Notes: generated from the letters alone by a model not told the origin. 64,000 nucleotides of DNA from Pyrrhosoma nymphula (GCA_963573305.1 OY754327.1:181544386-181608385); one strand, 5' to 3'. Positions 11,646 through 22,880 are shown, counted from the stretch's first letter. A program made the numbers and translations.

Positions 11646-14230
11646 GAAAGCCTAAAGCTTCGTTAAAAACTGCTACGAACTAAAAGGAGGTGTGAAAAAC
11701 CCAATGGAATAAATAGGCTGGAAGCCGTTTGAAACTCGGAGGACACACTCAAGGCTACGATTACTTGAACAATTCAGACCACACGAGTTTCAGGATGGCA
11801 CATCGGATAATATTGAAACACTTCAATACATCTTTATAATTGACAGAAGTGATGAAGTAAGAGAGGTACACTGCCACAGTGAAGTTAGCAAGTTCATTCT
11901 TTCCACGCACCATTGGTGGCTAAGAACGAGGAAAAACAGAGCGAGGCACTCCGATAACGTGCAATTCTTTCGTACTCTCCCTGTTTCCCTGTGGTTGGTG
12001 TCATAACACCCCCTTTCTTATTCCCCTGCGGTGGCTCCCAGGGTAGGATGTAGATGGATGTAGATGGATGTAGAAGATAAATCCCCAGATATGCTGTTGC
12101 AAATATGAGTCCTATACATACGAAACCCATGACACATCTTTCCCCATCGAGTGGGAGCAAATTGGAGCTCTGGCATCGAGTGCTTCTCTTTGATTCGGGA
12201 ATAAAAAGCTCTCGCTTCGACCCACTCGTGATGAGTCCCGGTTGATGAGAGTCTCCCCCTCCCTGGTCTTCCCCATTTCGTCTCCCGTTCGTCATTTGTT
12301 AAGTGGGGGGGGGGGGGAGGTCGTTCGTTGATCGCGTGGCGTCCAGGGGGCACTGCGGTGGCATGGCGAGGGAATCAATCATTTGCGATCCCATGATTTA
12401 TTCAGTTTTCATTGAGCTGGTTCTTCGTTTTGAGTAGAAATTAGCCGTTAATTAATGTCCGACTTCTCGAGACTTCAGTTGCAAGTAAATATTGGAGTAC
12501 CGTGGAAAAATTTCCACCAATGTGGGGATCCTAACCCATTCCCTCCTCTTGGTAGCCGACACTAGAGTCAATGTGCTAATCGGAAACCAAGTAAGTTTAA
12601 GCAAAATGTTGGTAAAACGTTTTCATAAATATACTGACATCAATGAATTTTCATGAACACAAAACGTGTGACTGAAGTGATTGTCTCAAAAGTTCATGCA
12701 TGATTTCAGCAGTTAAAGGAGCGCCATTTTGCTGCTAGTGGTTTAACTCAAGTGTGAATTCTTTGCAGCGAGATGTCTCCCGAACCAGTGTAGGAAGTCG
12801 CCTGGAAAACTCAAGATAAAAAGCTAAAAAATAAACTTTGATCCGAATAAGTGGAAAGTGGAAGAAACACACTTGAGGATGAACATTCCTGATGTGAACA
12901 TCGGCTCACTCTCTCTCCCGGGAGACTATCACTGATTTACGTGGAAGCTATGCAGACAATATTTTCCTTTCGAATATTAGCTTATTCATGATATTGTATT
13001 CTCCAGATAATGGTTAAAATTCTACATTCAATACGCATAAAATGTCTGTGGGAGCTTGTGTTTGTCGGACCGTCGTTATTATCTGTGAACTTTTTTTTAA
13101 CTTGCTGAAATTTGAAACTGGAGAAGTTTGCCACGTTTCGACTTTCCGTGAAAACATATGCTAACGCTGCAAAATTCGGAATGAAAGATTTATTCTGGAA
13201 AGGCCCATCTTCAATACGTATCCTTGAACTTCTATTACCTTACCACGAGTTTACTCTTGATATTTCTGCCAGGAGCTACGTGCGTTGCGCTCCCGCGATG
13301 CCCTTGTCTGCCTTTCGCTCTATGATGTGGGGTGAGGGGGAGGAGTTGCCACTGCCTCTTACGAGCTCTCGAATGCCTAGTCATCCAGTTAAACCGTTCT
13401 CGGTGTGTTTTTGTTTGCCAAAGACCTCGTCATCCAATAATAACCGTTCAAGGGGTCCAATTACCTTGAATGTGGCTATAGGGTGCCAGTTATCGAAAAC
13501 GGATAGCAATTCTGAATGAATCTCGTCTGACGTTTCATATCGTGGAATTCTACTGTTTTTGAAGCATTTTCTGTAGGTACATGACTATTAATTCTTGCTC
13601 ACTGAAGATATATTATATGATGATTATCTTTATTTCCATTGTTCACGGAAATCCGTAATTTCCATGAGTAAGAATATGTTAGTGTTATCAAGTAAGAATA
13701 CTCTTTTTTATTATTTGTAATGTGGATTCATTAATTAAAATGAAATAAATTACATTTCACTATTCGAAGTTCTTTATTTCCAATAAGATGCTCTTGAGAT
13801 TATTTGATGAATAGCATGGATTCATACCTGTGACTCAGTATGTAATGTACAACTGTAAAATATTTCCCGGCCAGAATTCTATCTTCACTCTCTGTAAATC
13901 AATGAGAAACAAAGGAATTTCAAGTGAAGTAATTATTCAAGAAATGCCTAAAACATTTTTTGTTATGAACCTGGATATGCATCATGATATTTATTACTAG
14001 CACTTTGATACAACAAATGTAAATCACACGACTCAGGTTTTAATGTGTAAAGGGCCCCATACACGTACGAATCTGGCTCGCGTCAGTATCAGGTGCCTCT
14101 TCTTATTCACGATCTCGATATATATACTACGGGAACTGAGAAGGAGAGGGGTAAAAGGGGAAAGGGAAGATAGGCAGTGAATATGCTTTCAAGGGAAAGG
14201 GCAGGATACAAACATTCGTTGATGAGTATT
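11646..14230. other. Non-coding DNA with a short tandem repeat and G13 tract
   Basis: Contains a short tandem GTAGATGGAT array at about 12048-12078 and a 13-base G run at 12305-12317. Overlapping frames at 11894-12353 and 13112-13519 have no recognisable domain and are treated as chance. At 14050 the sequence AGGGCCCCATACACG looks like a transposon end, but I did not find its partner. Confidence 0.45.
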
Positions 14231-14234
14231 AAAT

Positions 14235-14392
14235 GGAAAAATTCACTTGTTAAGTTTTCCACACAATTTATTGTTCTTTATCGGTTTGAACGTTTAACAC
14301 ATAATTTTCAAGAAGCCTCTTGAAAATGACGCAGACGTAAACACCGGTAGAGAACAATAAATTGTGTGGAAAATTTACCAAGTGAATTTTCC
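14235..14392. mobile_element. Fold-back pair of Penelope-like 3' tails
   Basis: Two about 50-bp arms (14235-14285 and 14343-14392) are inverted copies with about five mismatches. Each reads outward as GAACAATAAATTGTGTGGAA, then a stretch resembling the 3' tail of Penelope-like retroelements. The centre holds a 10-bp stem, ATTTTCAAGA/TCTTGAAAAT (14303-14326), plus GACGCAGACGT. It resembles the larger fold-back at 42889-43134. Alternatively it is simply a small MITE; no clear target duplication was found. Confidence 0.55.
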
Positions 14393-14514
14393 CTCATAAT
14401 ATGGAGAATTTCCAGAAAGTGACCGATTCAACGATTATTTTTTTTCGTTAATGAGACGTAAATCAGGGCCACTAAGTTGTTTTAAAATTTCTCATTGCTG
14501 GAAAGCGGTACTTT

Positions 14515-14580
14515 ATGGTTGCTAGGATACTCGTTCCTCTTACGGGATGTCCTGGTTCGATTCCTAATGCCAGGAATAGT
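14515..14580 (+). repeat. tRNA-like fragment (possible SINE head)
   Basis: A good B-box, GGTTCGATTCC, lies at about 14552-14562. It is preceded at roughly the right distance by a degraded A-box-like stretch (TGGTTGCTAGGATAC). No acceptor-stem pairing is convincing, so it is not called as a tRNA gene. Confidence 0.35.
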
Positions 14581-15415
14581 TTGTTGTCCGGTACGTTTAC
14601 ATAAAGTTTAAAAGTTTTTGTGAACATTCACTCCATGCAACTTACCCTTGAGGTGGCTTGCAGGCTATTAATTAGAATTAGGTGAGCGTTCATCTCACAT
14701 CAGTTAACACTGAAAATTAAAATATCAACTTTTAAATCGCTAAAACGACCACTAAATTAATTATGTCCAGCAAAAATTACTTTTGTAATCATAATTTCTC
14801 TTAAACGCATTTAAATATCGCATTGCCCTTGCGTGGTGACATTTAATGTTGCTCAACATAGGTACCTTCGCAAATTTTACGTTTTAAAATGTACATAAAT
14901 CTCTCTTTGCATCCCTATTTTCTTCTCGTCTAGCAAAAATATTTCTTAGATTTACCTTTAAAAGTTTGTGCTACCAAATACATAATCTAATGCCATTAAG
15001 TTTAGGAAGAGCAAATGCGCAAATTTTATTTGCGCATTATGAAGAACAACTTGGGTCAATTTGAGGAGCTACCCGCAAATTATGATTGCAATGGCATTTA
15101 CTTAGATAACACACGCCTTGCAAAATTCGGGTAATTGAAAATTGCTTTTAAGTTTTCTAATGATCATTATGTTGTTGGATGTGCTGATTTCAAATAAAAC
15201 TCATCCGGGATCCATGCTGCTATGAATTTCACAAATGGCCAGCTGTTTGGCTGGGTGTCGAAAGGCGGTTGGGAGAGGGAGAGCGAGATGGAGGGGAAAG
15301 AAATATTTTTTTTGTGGCCCGTAAGAACTCACAAAATGTTGAGAAAATGCTATTTTGTTGTGTACTGATTGGCGCAATTACCTTGTATAACTTACCTTGG
15401 ACCTCTGTATAGAAT

Positions 15416-15721
15416 CTAGCAATAGTCCGCCATCATGTTGACGTTCCACCTACCCTGGTATATGCGTTCCATTTCCTTGACATTTTGATTGAATCTTTCC
15501 CTCTGCTCCTCACTTTCTTCATCAAGACTTTTTGGAAAGTAGTTGAAATATGAATGAAGGAAGTGCATTTTCAAACTCATTGAACAACCCAAATTTTTAA
15601 ATTTAGTCAACATGTTTTCCACTATGAACTCAGAATTGGGGACCTTACAGTTTCCAAGAATTTTCTGTACAACTCCTTTGAAAGCCATCCATGCCTCTTT
15701 CCTAACTGTTTCATTTTCCAC
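15416..15721 (-). pseudogene. Fragment of a multicopy arthropod protein
   Basis: A 101-codon minus-strand frame with stretches such as NMLTKFKNLGCSMSLKMHFL, FNYFPKSLDEESEEQRERF and YQGRWNVNMMADYC. I recognise this pattern (MSLK-HFLHSH, FP-NLG--S-E-GERF, M---YQG-W---M-ADYCW) from a very common, unnamed arthropod protein family that occurs in many copies and is probably carried by mobile elements. Function is unknown to me. The fragment stops at the ADYC motif, right where the family would continue with W. Upstream of its first methionine the sequence turns into unrelated DNA. It is therefore a truncated copy, not a working gene. Confidence 0.6.
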
Positions 15722-16327
15722 GTGGCGTCATGCGCAGAACGGCCTCATTTTGGTCACGGGAGAGACCTACCTTGTCTTAGTAATACGATGGATTTCACGT
15801 ATTAACCATCAAGATTCAAAAATAAAAGACACAATGTAACTTCAAGTAAAATCTGACGAAAAAAATCAGCGCTTAGAAAATATCGCTGTCATGTAAGAAG
15901 TGTTTGTAACATGAATATGAGAAAAGGCGAAATTGATTGCTTACGGCTTGTCCATATGCAGTAATAACATGGAAGTCAAAGTCGACAAAAATTTACTAAC
16001 CAGAATATCTTCGACGGAGCCCTTGTTTTCCATGACAATAGTTTGGAATGCAGAGCGAATATTTTAAAAACGATAATGAGTAAACAGAACCTCTTTGAAA
16101 AGGTCTGGAAAGTAAATAAAGTCTGAGTTACATTGATTACACAGGCCTGAAATTAAAAATTCTTTGTGAAGTGATAGGTGGTCCTTGTAAGTTTTTGGAT
16201 GCTGATTTCAGTAAAACTTACAGAAAAATTCCATCCACCATTTCATCACAAAATAAATTTTGCTAATAGTGTGTTCAGAAAAATTGTGCAGAATAAATGA
16301 AGTTATAAAATATATTATTTCTATTTA

Positions 16328-17181
16328 TCTTCTTATATATAAAGTAGAATGTTTGTTTTGTTCATTCTTTATGCCCGCCAATACCATTCATCCGATTGCG
16401 ATGAAACTTCGGTGAGTTGTTATGCGCGTGCCTATGAAGGTTTCTGAATTATAAAAATGGCAATTTTTGGGTTTTTTTTACCCCAATATTGTTAACATTT
16501 ACTCCCATAGGAAAAGCATTGAATTCGGTGCAGGTTTTCATTTATTTGCTTTTTTAAATTACTTGCACTCAAGATATTGGATGGAAACTTGTATCATAGA
16601 ACGCATAAATAAATGCAGCATTTAATTATTTCATTCAATTTTCTTATACTTCGTTTTTGTCCAAGTTTTGCGTTTTTATCTCTTAAATCATCAATTTTTC
16701 TTCCTTTTCAACAGTACAAAATTTCCTTGGCAACCAGGCGTGAATATCCATAGCGATTTCATGCGATATCATGTAGCGATTTCATGAATGGTTTTTCACT
16801 CCAGCATCATTTAAAGGCCAGGTTCAGTGACTAATTTGATAGTTGTAGCCAAACGACTACTGTTCCCCGTTCGCCTTGTTATCTGAATGACCATCAACAA
16901 GGCACAAGGTGTGAATCGCTTCAAGTGTCTGAATTAAATCTGGAAAATCCATGCTTTTCACATGGTCACGAGTGGGACAACCGAAAAATTTATTTGTTTT
17001 TGCAGAGGGTGGTAAGGCCAAATCAAATTATATCCCAAAGCACTTTAGTACAATTTTTCAACGTAAATTTAATACACAAATATTCATTGTCTTTCATTTA
17101 TTTTTTACATGAAAATGTGTCTGCTTTGTAAATGTGTGCCTACTTAGAAAGGAAAAGAGGCATTGCAACTTATGCCGGGCA
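16328..17181 (+). mobile_element. Helitron-like unit 1 (5' end intact)
   Basis: Starts with TCTTCTTATATATAAAG directly after an A, as Helitrons do. It contains the subterminal phrase CATCCGATTGCGATGAAACT and runs to ATGCCGGGCA near 17172-17181. There it lacks the final CAGCTAG because unit 2 joins abruptly. No RepHel coding sequence is visible, so it is non-autonomous. Near-identical blocks recur in units 2 and 3. Confidence 0.75.
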
Positions 17182-18007
17182 AACATTGGTGAGTTTTGGG
17201 CGCAAGCCTGCGAAGGTTTATGAATTATTGAATCCATCGTAACATAGGAGGAGCGTGAGTCCTTTCAACAAATGAGTGTTGGTACGCGACCTTCTCAAAA
17301 AAGCGAGCAACGACAAGCAAACAACGAAGCAGATCGTTTATGATTTGCTCAATCAAGTGCATCAGAATCGTATCAGTGAGACTTAATATCACGTGCTTCA
17401 GATTCATATCAGTGAGACAGATTGTGTTAAAAGTTACGTATTTAATTTGTACGTAAAATAAATTTTTAAAGCTGCGGTCTCTGTTTGCTTTTTTTAATTG
17501 CTTACACTCATGAGATGGTATTTAAATTCTTATAATTTGATAACTTAAAAAACAAGGTATTGAATTCTTCCATTCGATTTTTCATATATGCTTTGCTTTT
17601 TCCTAAAATTGGATTTTTAAGATCGATAATCTTAAAATTTTCCACTACGTCAACTATAGAATATTTTATTTACTTGGAAACCGCAGCATAGGCATGGAAT
17701 AAAAACTCATGCCATCTTTTATGCTTTAAGAATTCCTGTATAGGTACGAGGAATTCATTGGACTACTAAATAAAAAGGCTTCAAAGGTAGGTTTCAAATT
17801 CGTTTGGGGACCGATTTTGAAACCAGAAAAGATTTGTGGGCCAAGCCATGAAAAGTATGGACATCAATGGGGACTTCAGAGTAGAGTATTTTATTTTGCG
17901 AATTCACAAAATATCATTGTCCTTCATTTATTTTGTACATGTCTTCTTTGTATATGTGTGCCTACTTAGAAAAAAGAGGCATTACAACGCATGCCGGGCA
18001 CAGCTAG
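17182..18007 (+). mobile_element. Helitron-like unit 2 (5' end missing, 3' end intact)
   Basis: Begins inside the 5' region at TTGGTGAGTTTTGGGCG, aligning with TCGGTGAGTTGTTATGCG of unit 1, so about 75 bases of the left end are missing. The middle aligns with unit 1 (for example the TTGC..CTCA..GATGGTATT block) and so does the right end (TGTGTGCCTACTTAGAAA, then GGCATTACAACGCATGCCGG). It finishes with CACAGCTAG, the expected CTAG terminus, followed by T. Confidence 0.78.
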
Positions 18008-18300
18008 TCTTATATATAAAATAGAATGTTTGTTTCGTTCGTGTTTTATGCAAGTAAATACCATACATCCGATTGCGATGAAACTTTGGTGATTTGCTGC
18101 GCGCGTGTCCATTAAGGTTTGTGAATTATGAAAATGGCTATTTTGGGGTTGTTTTTACCCCAATATTGTTAACATTTACTCCCACAAGAAAAGCATTGAA
18201 TTCGGTGCAGGTTTCTCTTTAATTGCTTTTTTAAATTCTTGCACTCAATATATTGGATGGGAATTTGTATCATAAAATGCATAAAAAAATGCATATGGAC
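18008..18300 (+). mobile_element. Helitron-like unit 3 (3' part missing)
   Basis: Abuts unit 2 with no gap: CTAG is followed directly by TCTTATATATAAAATAGAATG. It then repeats the unit 1 left end through GAATTCGGTGCAGGTTTCTC and TATTGGATGGGAATTTGTAT. Homology fades around 18300. The junction makes a head-to-tail Helitron array. Confidence 0.75.
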
Positions 18301-18651
18301 TCCATGTTCTAAACATTATCGTATTCCGTATTTCCCTTGTCCTTCGTTTGCTTCGAGCTCAGCAGGTGGCGACACTTGCGAAGGGCGTCCAAACTCAAGC
18401 TCCCTTTCTGTTAGCTGTCCAAAAGTTAGATAGACAAATCCATGCTCCCTAATGCCTAACGAGTTTGGACACGGCTCTAGTGACGTCGCAGACTTCGACA
18501 AAAGCGCATCAGAGCGCGTCGACAGATGAGCAACGACCTACCTTGCGTTAGTAATACCATGCGTGAAATCGATGTTATTTTCGGTTTCATGATTGTTATT
18601 TATTTTCCAGATCAAAGTTTTAAAAATTCAGATTCAACAAAATTCAAATTG

Positions 18652-18836
18652 GAGGGGATCAGGTTAACTTGGTGGCTAAAGTGCTGGCTACTCATCTCAA
18701 GAGCCCGTGTTCGAATCCCGGCGATGGCGGAGATATTTCATTAGAACTCTAATTCTAATTACCCCCGTTTTACACCCAGATAAAGACAGCTCCCTCATTC
18801 GTTGGAGGCTGTTTCTTTCGACTTCCGTGTTTCACC
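18652..18836 (+). mobile_element. tRNA-headed SINE, left part
   Basis: An A-box (TGGCTAAAGTGCTGG, from 18673) and a textbook B-box (GTTCGAATCCC, 18709-18719) sit 36 bases apart, the spacing of a tRNA-derived RNA polymerase III promoter. A non-tRNA body of about 115 bp follows up to the hAT insertion at 18837. No CCA end or clean acceptor stem is present. The right part probably continues after the hAT element from 19446. Confidence 0.65.
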
Positions 18837-19453
18837 TAGTTATGGAAAAATGTCGGTCAAAATCGATTTTTCGAACAATCGATTTTTAATCGAAATGAAA
18901 AGCTCTACTTTTCGACAAAAATCGAAATTTGAACCAAAAGATCGATTAATCGAAAAAATCGACGGCTCTTTTTTGAAAAAAATACAGTTGGTACAAAAAA
19001 TGTTTATTATTCATTCGAAAAACGCTCATAATACATATTTGAATAGTATAAAAAATCCCTAAAAATGTACTTAGAATACATTCTTGAATTATTAGTAGTA
19101 AAAATTTACAAATGCACGCACATTAAAGTTTGGGGATCACCGCATGGAACCATTCGGCTTCACTAAAATTTTTAAGAAAGATCAACTGATTGAGATGCTT
19201 TCTTGATTACCTATGGCGTACCTTTCCAATTTTACCGGCCTCAGAGAAAAGTCTTTCACATGGGACGGATGACGTTATCGCACTCAGCTCTCTGATCGCG
19301 AAACGGTACCAAATGGTCAAGATCGAAGTTGAAAAATGGAGTTTGGATCGAAACTCGAAGATCATGACTCGATCTCGATGTCCTCGATCTTTGACTATAA
19401 AAACTTGATTTTCGATTTTAATCGAAATCGATTTTTCCATCATTAGTTTCACC
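18829..19453 (-). mobile_element. hAT-family element with 8-bp target duplication
   Basis: The element body (18837-19445) begins TAGTTATGGAAAAAT and ends ATCGATTTTTCCATCATTA, giving short imperfect inverted ends. The flanks are the identical octamer GTTTCACC at 18829-18836 and 19446-19453, the 8-bp duplication expected of hAT transposases. Subterminal regions are packed with AATCGATTTT-type motifs on both sides. A minus-strand relic of the hAT C-terminal dimerisation domain lies inside. At 609 bp it is a deleted derivative. Confidence 0.85.
19125..19360 (-). pseudogene. hAT transposase C-terminal (dimerisation domain) relic
   Basis: The minus strand reads LTIWYRFAIRELSAITSSVP followed by CERLFSEAGKI and, after GKVRHR, a stop and then SRKHLNQLIFLKN. 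This matches the known hATC pattern (L---A---L-I-A-S--SER-FS-AG-----R-RL---------FL). The stop where the family has R-L/S, and the lack of any catalytic region upstream, show it is a remnant. It belongs to the transposon bounded by GTTTCACC repeats. Confidence 0.75.
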
Positions 19454-19650
19454 CCCCCCCCCTAACCTCCGTTTCTCCTTCCTTCCCCACCCTCTTTTGA
19501 CTCCTACCTCCTAACATTTATATTTTTTCTTATTCATGATAGAATGTTTGTATTTGCAAAGCTGATGATGATGTGAGATCCCATTGAAACGCGTTGTGAT
19601 TATCGTCCAGAATAAAAAGCTTTGGAAAATTACAATGCTTTTTCAATATG
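19446..19650 (+). mobile_element. Penelope-like/SINE tail with hammerhead-like core
   Basis: After a C11 run and a CT-rich stretch comes CTGATGA (19562-19568), a weak stem, GAAACGCGTTGTG (19586-19598), then AATAAAAAGCTTTGGAAAA. This order (CTGATGA, stem, GAAAC, A-rich tail) is the same as in the 42.9-43.1 kb fold-back. By position it could be the right part of the SINE that begins at 18652, once the hAT insertion is removed. Confidence 0.5.
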
Positions 19651-20960
19651 TATGTATCTACCTTTAATCATCATGCATTTCCACAACATGTCGCCTAGAA
19701 TTCTGAATTGTATCGAAAATGAGGTATTTTACCCAAGGTACGTAAATCTCTAGTCCGTGGCAAATGCGCTGTGGGCAATTTTGGGACGGCAAGGCTACAT
19801 TGTCTAAAAACAGTTGCCGTTGGATGAATTCGTAGAATCAGTGTCCGTTTATTTTTGAATACCCGGCGTGCAACACGCTAACCATTCTAACTATGTGGAA
19901 AATCAGACTTTCAGAGATTATTTCAATCCCAATTCTCTACTTACCTCCCGTCTCTTTTCTCCTCCCCTTTCCACTAAACTGACTCTGACGTATCGTTCTA
20001 GGCATACGCCTGTCACCAGCTTCCGCGAGAGCTACGTTTATAATCATGGATATTCATCTGTTCCAAAAATCCTCCCGATTCAAGCACGTGCCTGTAGCGT
20101 GTGTTGCCGATTCAGTATTCATTTCTCTCCGTGCAATTTTCTCTCTCCTCGGTCCGCAATCGATTCTGCCGCTGAAGGTTTCGTGTCCACGTCGCATGCG
20201 ATGAATGCGAGAGCGGCATTCCCTGTGGCGTCGCGCCTCCGAACGGGAGAGAGGCATTGAATCGGCCGTTCCTTTGTTTTTCCGCGGCCGAGCTCTCTCT
20301 CTCTCTTTCTCTCCGAAGTAAACACCTCGACTCGCGGAGCGCGATCCACTCGGATGCGGTGACGTAATCGGGGATCCCTGATGCAGTGTGGGTGGGTGGG
20401 TGGGAGGGTGGCCTATCCCAACGTCAGGTTGTTAACCCCCGCTTCGTTCCCATCATGGCCGCCGGGGCAGAAAAATTACCCTCCCCTTCACCCTGGGTCG
20501 AATCTAAAAAGTTCACCGGGTTAGGGGCTAAAGTGGACAATTTACTGTAATTGGTGAGGTGTGCATTGTAATGTCGGTTCTGAATTTACATCTGTTTTAA
20601 CTCTCTCATTCCTTGTACTTTTACACGTACCCTTCCCTCAGCCATAAGTTTCTATTGTCATCTTGTACTTTTTTTTAAAGTTCGAAAGCAATACTCTGAT
20701 TTAAAACGCTGTACAAAACTTGCTACACGACTTCGCTTTGGAAGTGTAAAGCGAGAACCGCTCGTGCTTGGTCATTTCAGTAAGTATGGCGGTGCAATAT
20801 TTTCACGGATTTGGGGCAGAAAGTGCTGAGTTGTCGCTCATAGAATTTTCTTCCTCAGATAGCATCATGTGGATGAAGAGTTGGGTTTATCCATCCCCGA
20901 CCCCATTCACTTAATAATCCGAGTACGATCCCTTCTTTTGTGAGTCTTCCCTTTTTATTC
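19650..20960. other. Non-coding DNA with a GC-rich, CpG-bearing patch
   Basis: Between about 20000 and 20480 GC content and CpG frequency are visibly higher than in the surroundings (for example GCGCGATCCACTCGGATGCG), with a CT repeat at about 20297-20312 and GGGT repeats at 20388-20405. This may be a promoter or enhancer island. No coding exon is recognisable. Confidence 0.4.
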
Positions 20961-20964
20961 GCCC

Positions 20965-21370
20965 CCATATCATCATCATCATCGTTGGTGCATCTGTCCG
21001 TAGACAGGTTTCAACGGTAGCGTTGTCTCCACAGCATTCTGTCCTGGGCCTCTCTCTTCATCTCTGCATAACTCCTTCCTTCTTTTATACTCCTCAGCAT
21101 TCCGTACCTCCTCTTTCTCTCTTCCCTTCTATTTTCCCTTCTATTGTTAATTTCTGTAGGCTGTTATTCCTTAAAATATGTCCAATTCATTTTACCTTTC
21201 TCTTTTTAATTTCTCTCAGTATACTTCTTTCTTCTCCAATCCTCCTTAGCACTTCTTCATTCGTGATCTTATCTTTCCATCCAATCTTCTCCATTCTTCG
21301 CCATAGCCACATTTCAAAGATTTCTAAGTACTTTTCTTCTCTCTTTCCATATCGTAAGTTCTGAATACTC
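20965..21370 (-). mobile_element. LINE 3' end with (GAT)n tail
   Basis: Minus-strand translation gives the characteristic LINE C-terminal segment: FEMWLWRRMEKIGW, KDKITNEEVLRRI, IGHILRNNS and IEGKIEGKRERG, with several stops. The sequence then runs through NDDDDD codons into a GATGATGATGATG tail at 20969-20985. It is a 5'-truncated, dead copy of a different LINE family from the RTE element at 31-34 kb (different sequence and tail). Confidence 0.7.
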
Positions 21371-21399
21371 TCATCGCTCGCATCAGATCAGGGGTGCTT

Positions 21400-22880
21400 A
21401 ACCTTAGGGGTGCGCCTCGCCAGGGAAGGTGCATTAGAGTTACAGGGTAAATGCAAAGTTCTCTCTTAGGGATTATGTGTTGAGAAATATAGTAATTGGA
21501 TTTTCAGCTTTGATGCGATAGTCCGATTCGAATGATTGGATTCTGTTAAAGGAGAGTGTACTCTCGAGAATATGAAGAAAGTAGATCATTGCCTACATAA
21601 AGAGTATCTTGAAAAAAAGTTTAATGTGAATAGTATTAAGATGAAAATAATTGAGGAAGTGAAGGGAGTGAGATTTTTCTCTTTCTTTACAAGGGGGATA
21701 CCGTGTGCCTTGCTTTGCCGCTTCGAATGGGGTGCTTTTTTTACGGTGCAGCACGTCTCAACTCTGCTCAACATTTCACTTAATTGGCCTAAGTTTCGTT
21801 AAAATATATCATTTTCTCTGCCGTATACACGAATTTTCACTTAATAAACTAAAAGTTATCAAAAGCGCGATTGGCTTAGCGGTTAGCGTGTTGAGTTGCC
21901 AAAGTTAATTTCTCGATTTCGACGTTCCTTGAGCGTATTTTTTTGGCATTCAATGTTATCGAATTCATAGAATATTTTACGCACAATTCCCGGCCATAGT
22001 ACAAGAATGAGATGGAATTACTGCTTTATCCCCACTTATTTTCGTACAAAAATCGAATATCACCAAAGAATCCATAAGAGAGATGGATCTTCTTTAGGTG
22101 ATTCAGTTGCTCTTTCTTCAATCTTCTCTTGGAAAATTGAACAAAGGGAGCAGAATTTTTCAGATCCCTCCATTTCTAACTCTATTAAAACTTCTCAGTC
22201 GATTACAGTGGTAACTGATGCGTCTATAGACGTTTTATAGTGAATTGTTGAACAAATAAAATGTTTTTAAACATGATTTTCGTAAAAAAATAACAATAGC
22301 AAGCAAAATAAAACAATTCGTACAAAAATTAAACATGACTCCAGTGGTTCATTCATCCGATTCGGCACATGCGACCATATGAGCTTGCCAGCCTTTGGGG
22401 CCGGGAATGTTCATGCCCAACCTGTGGTAAGCGCATGGAGTTTTAAGGGTAGGTACACGAAAAATTAAATTATGACGCTAGTGTGGCAAACTTGTTTCCA
22501 TGTTGCTAGGGGCCCAACCTTGGAAAATCGACTGCCAATAGTTAATTCAATCTAAAAATGCTGGGACCCGCTGCCCTATTCCAACCCGTTGTCGTCCTAA
22601 AGAAACGCATGTTAACAACTTGTACGAACCCACGTACGTTTCACCTGCCACCTACAAACGCTAGAAAAGTCTAAGAGTCTACAATGAGTATCTTCCGAGG
22701 GGGGAAATGTTTTTTTTTACCCACTGCGAAAGGGCGCCGTAAACACCGGCATTTCCCCAAATGGATACAGTACTATAAAACTCTCCGCGCTTGGGAAATG
22801 CTTCATCCTCCCTTTATAGCCCCATTATTCCTCTGCCTCCAAAGCCAGGAGTCTGGGGCTGCCCGCGCCTATTTGTAGAC
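21400..22880. other. Non-coding DNA, one tRNA-like fragment
   Basis: Apart from the tRNA-like stretch at 21869-21930, I see no repeat end, RNA gene or coding domain. The short frames here have no recognisable motif. Confidence 0.45.
21869..21930 (+). repeat. tRNA-like fragment (SINE relic)
   Basis: TTGGCTTAGCGGTTAGCGTG is a good A-box region of a tRNA-derived promoter. About 30 bases on, CTCGATTTCGACGTTCC looks like an eroded B-box. It cannot fold as a normal tRNA, so I call it a SINE head or tRNA relic. Confidence 0.45.

Noticed and set aside
13112..13519. 135-codon plus-strand frame
   Set aside because: No recognisable domain or splice context; length is within chance for a GC-richer patch.
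18652..18740. Functional tRNA gene
   Set aside because: The A and B boxes are good, but no acceptor stem or clear anticodon arm was found and a SINE-like body follows. The same applies at 14515, 21869 and 52310.
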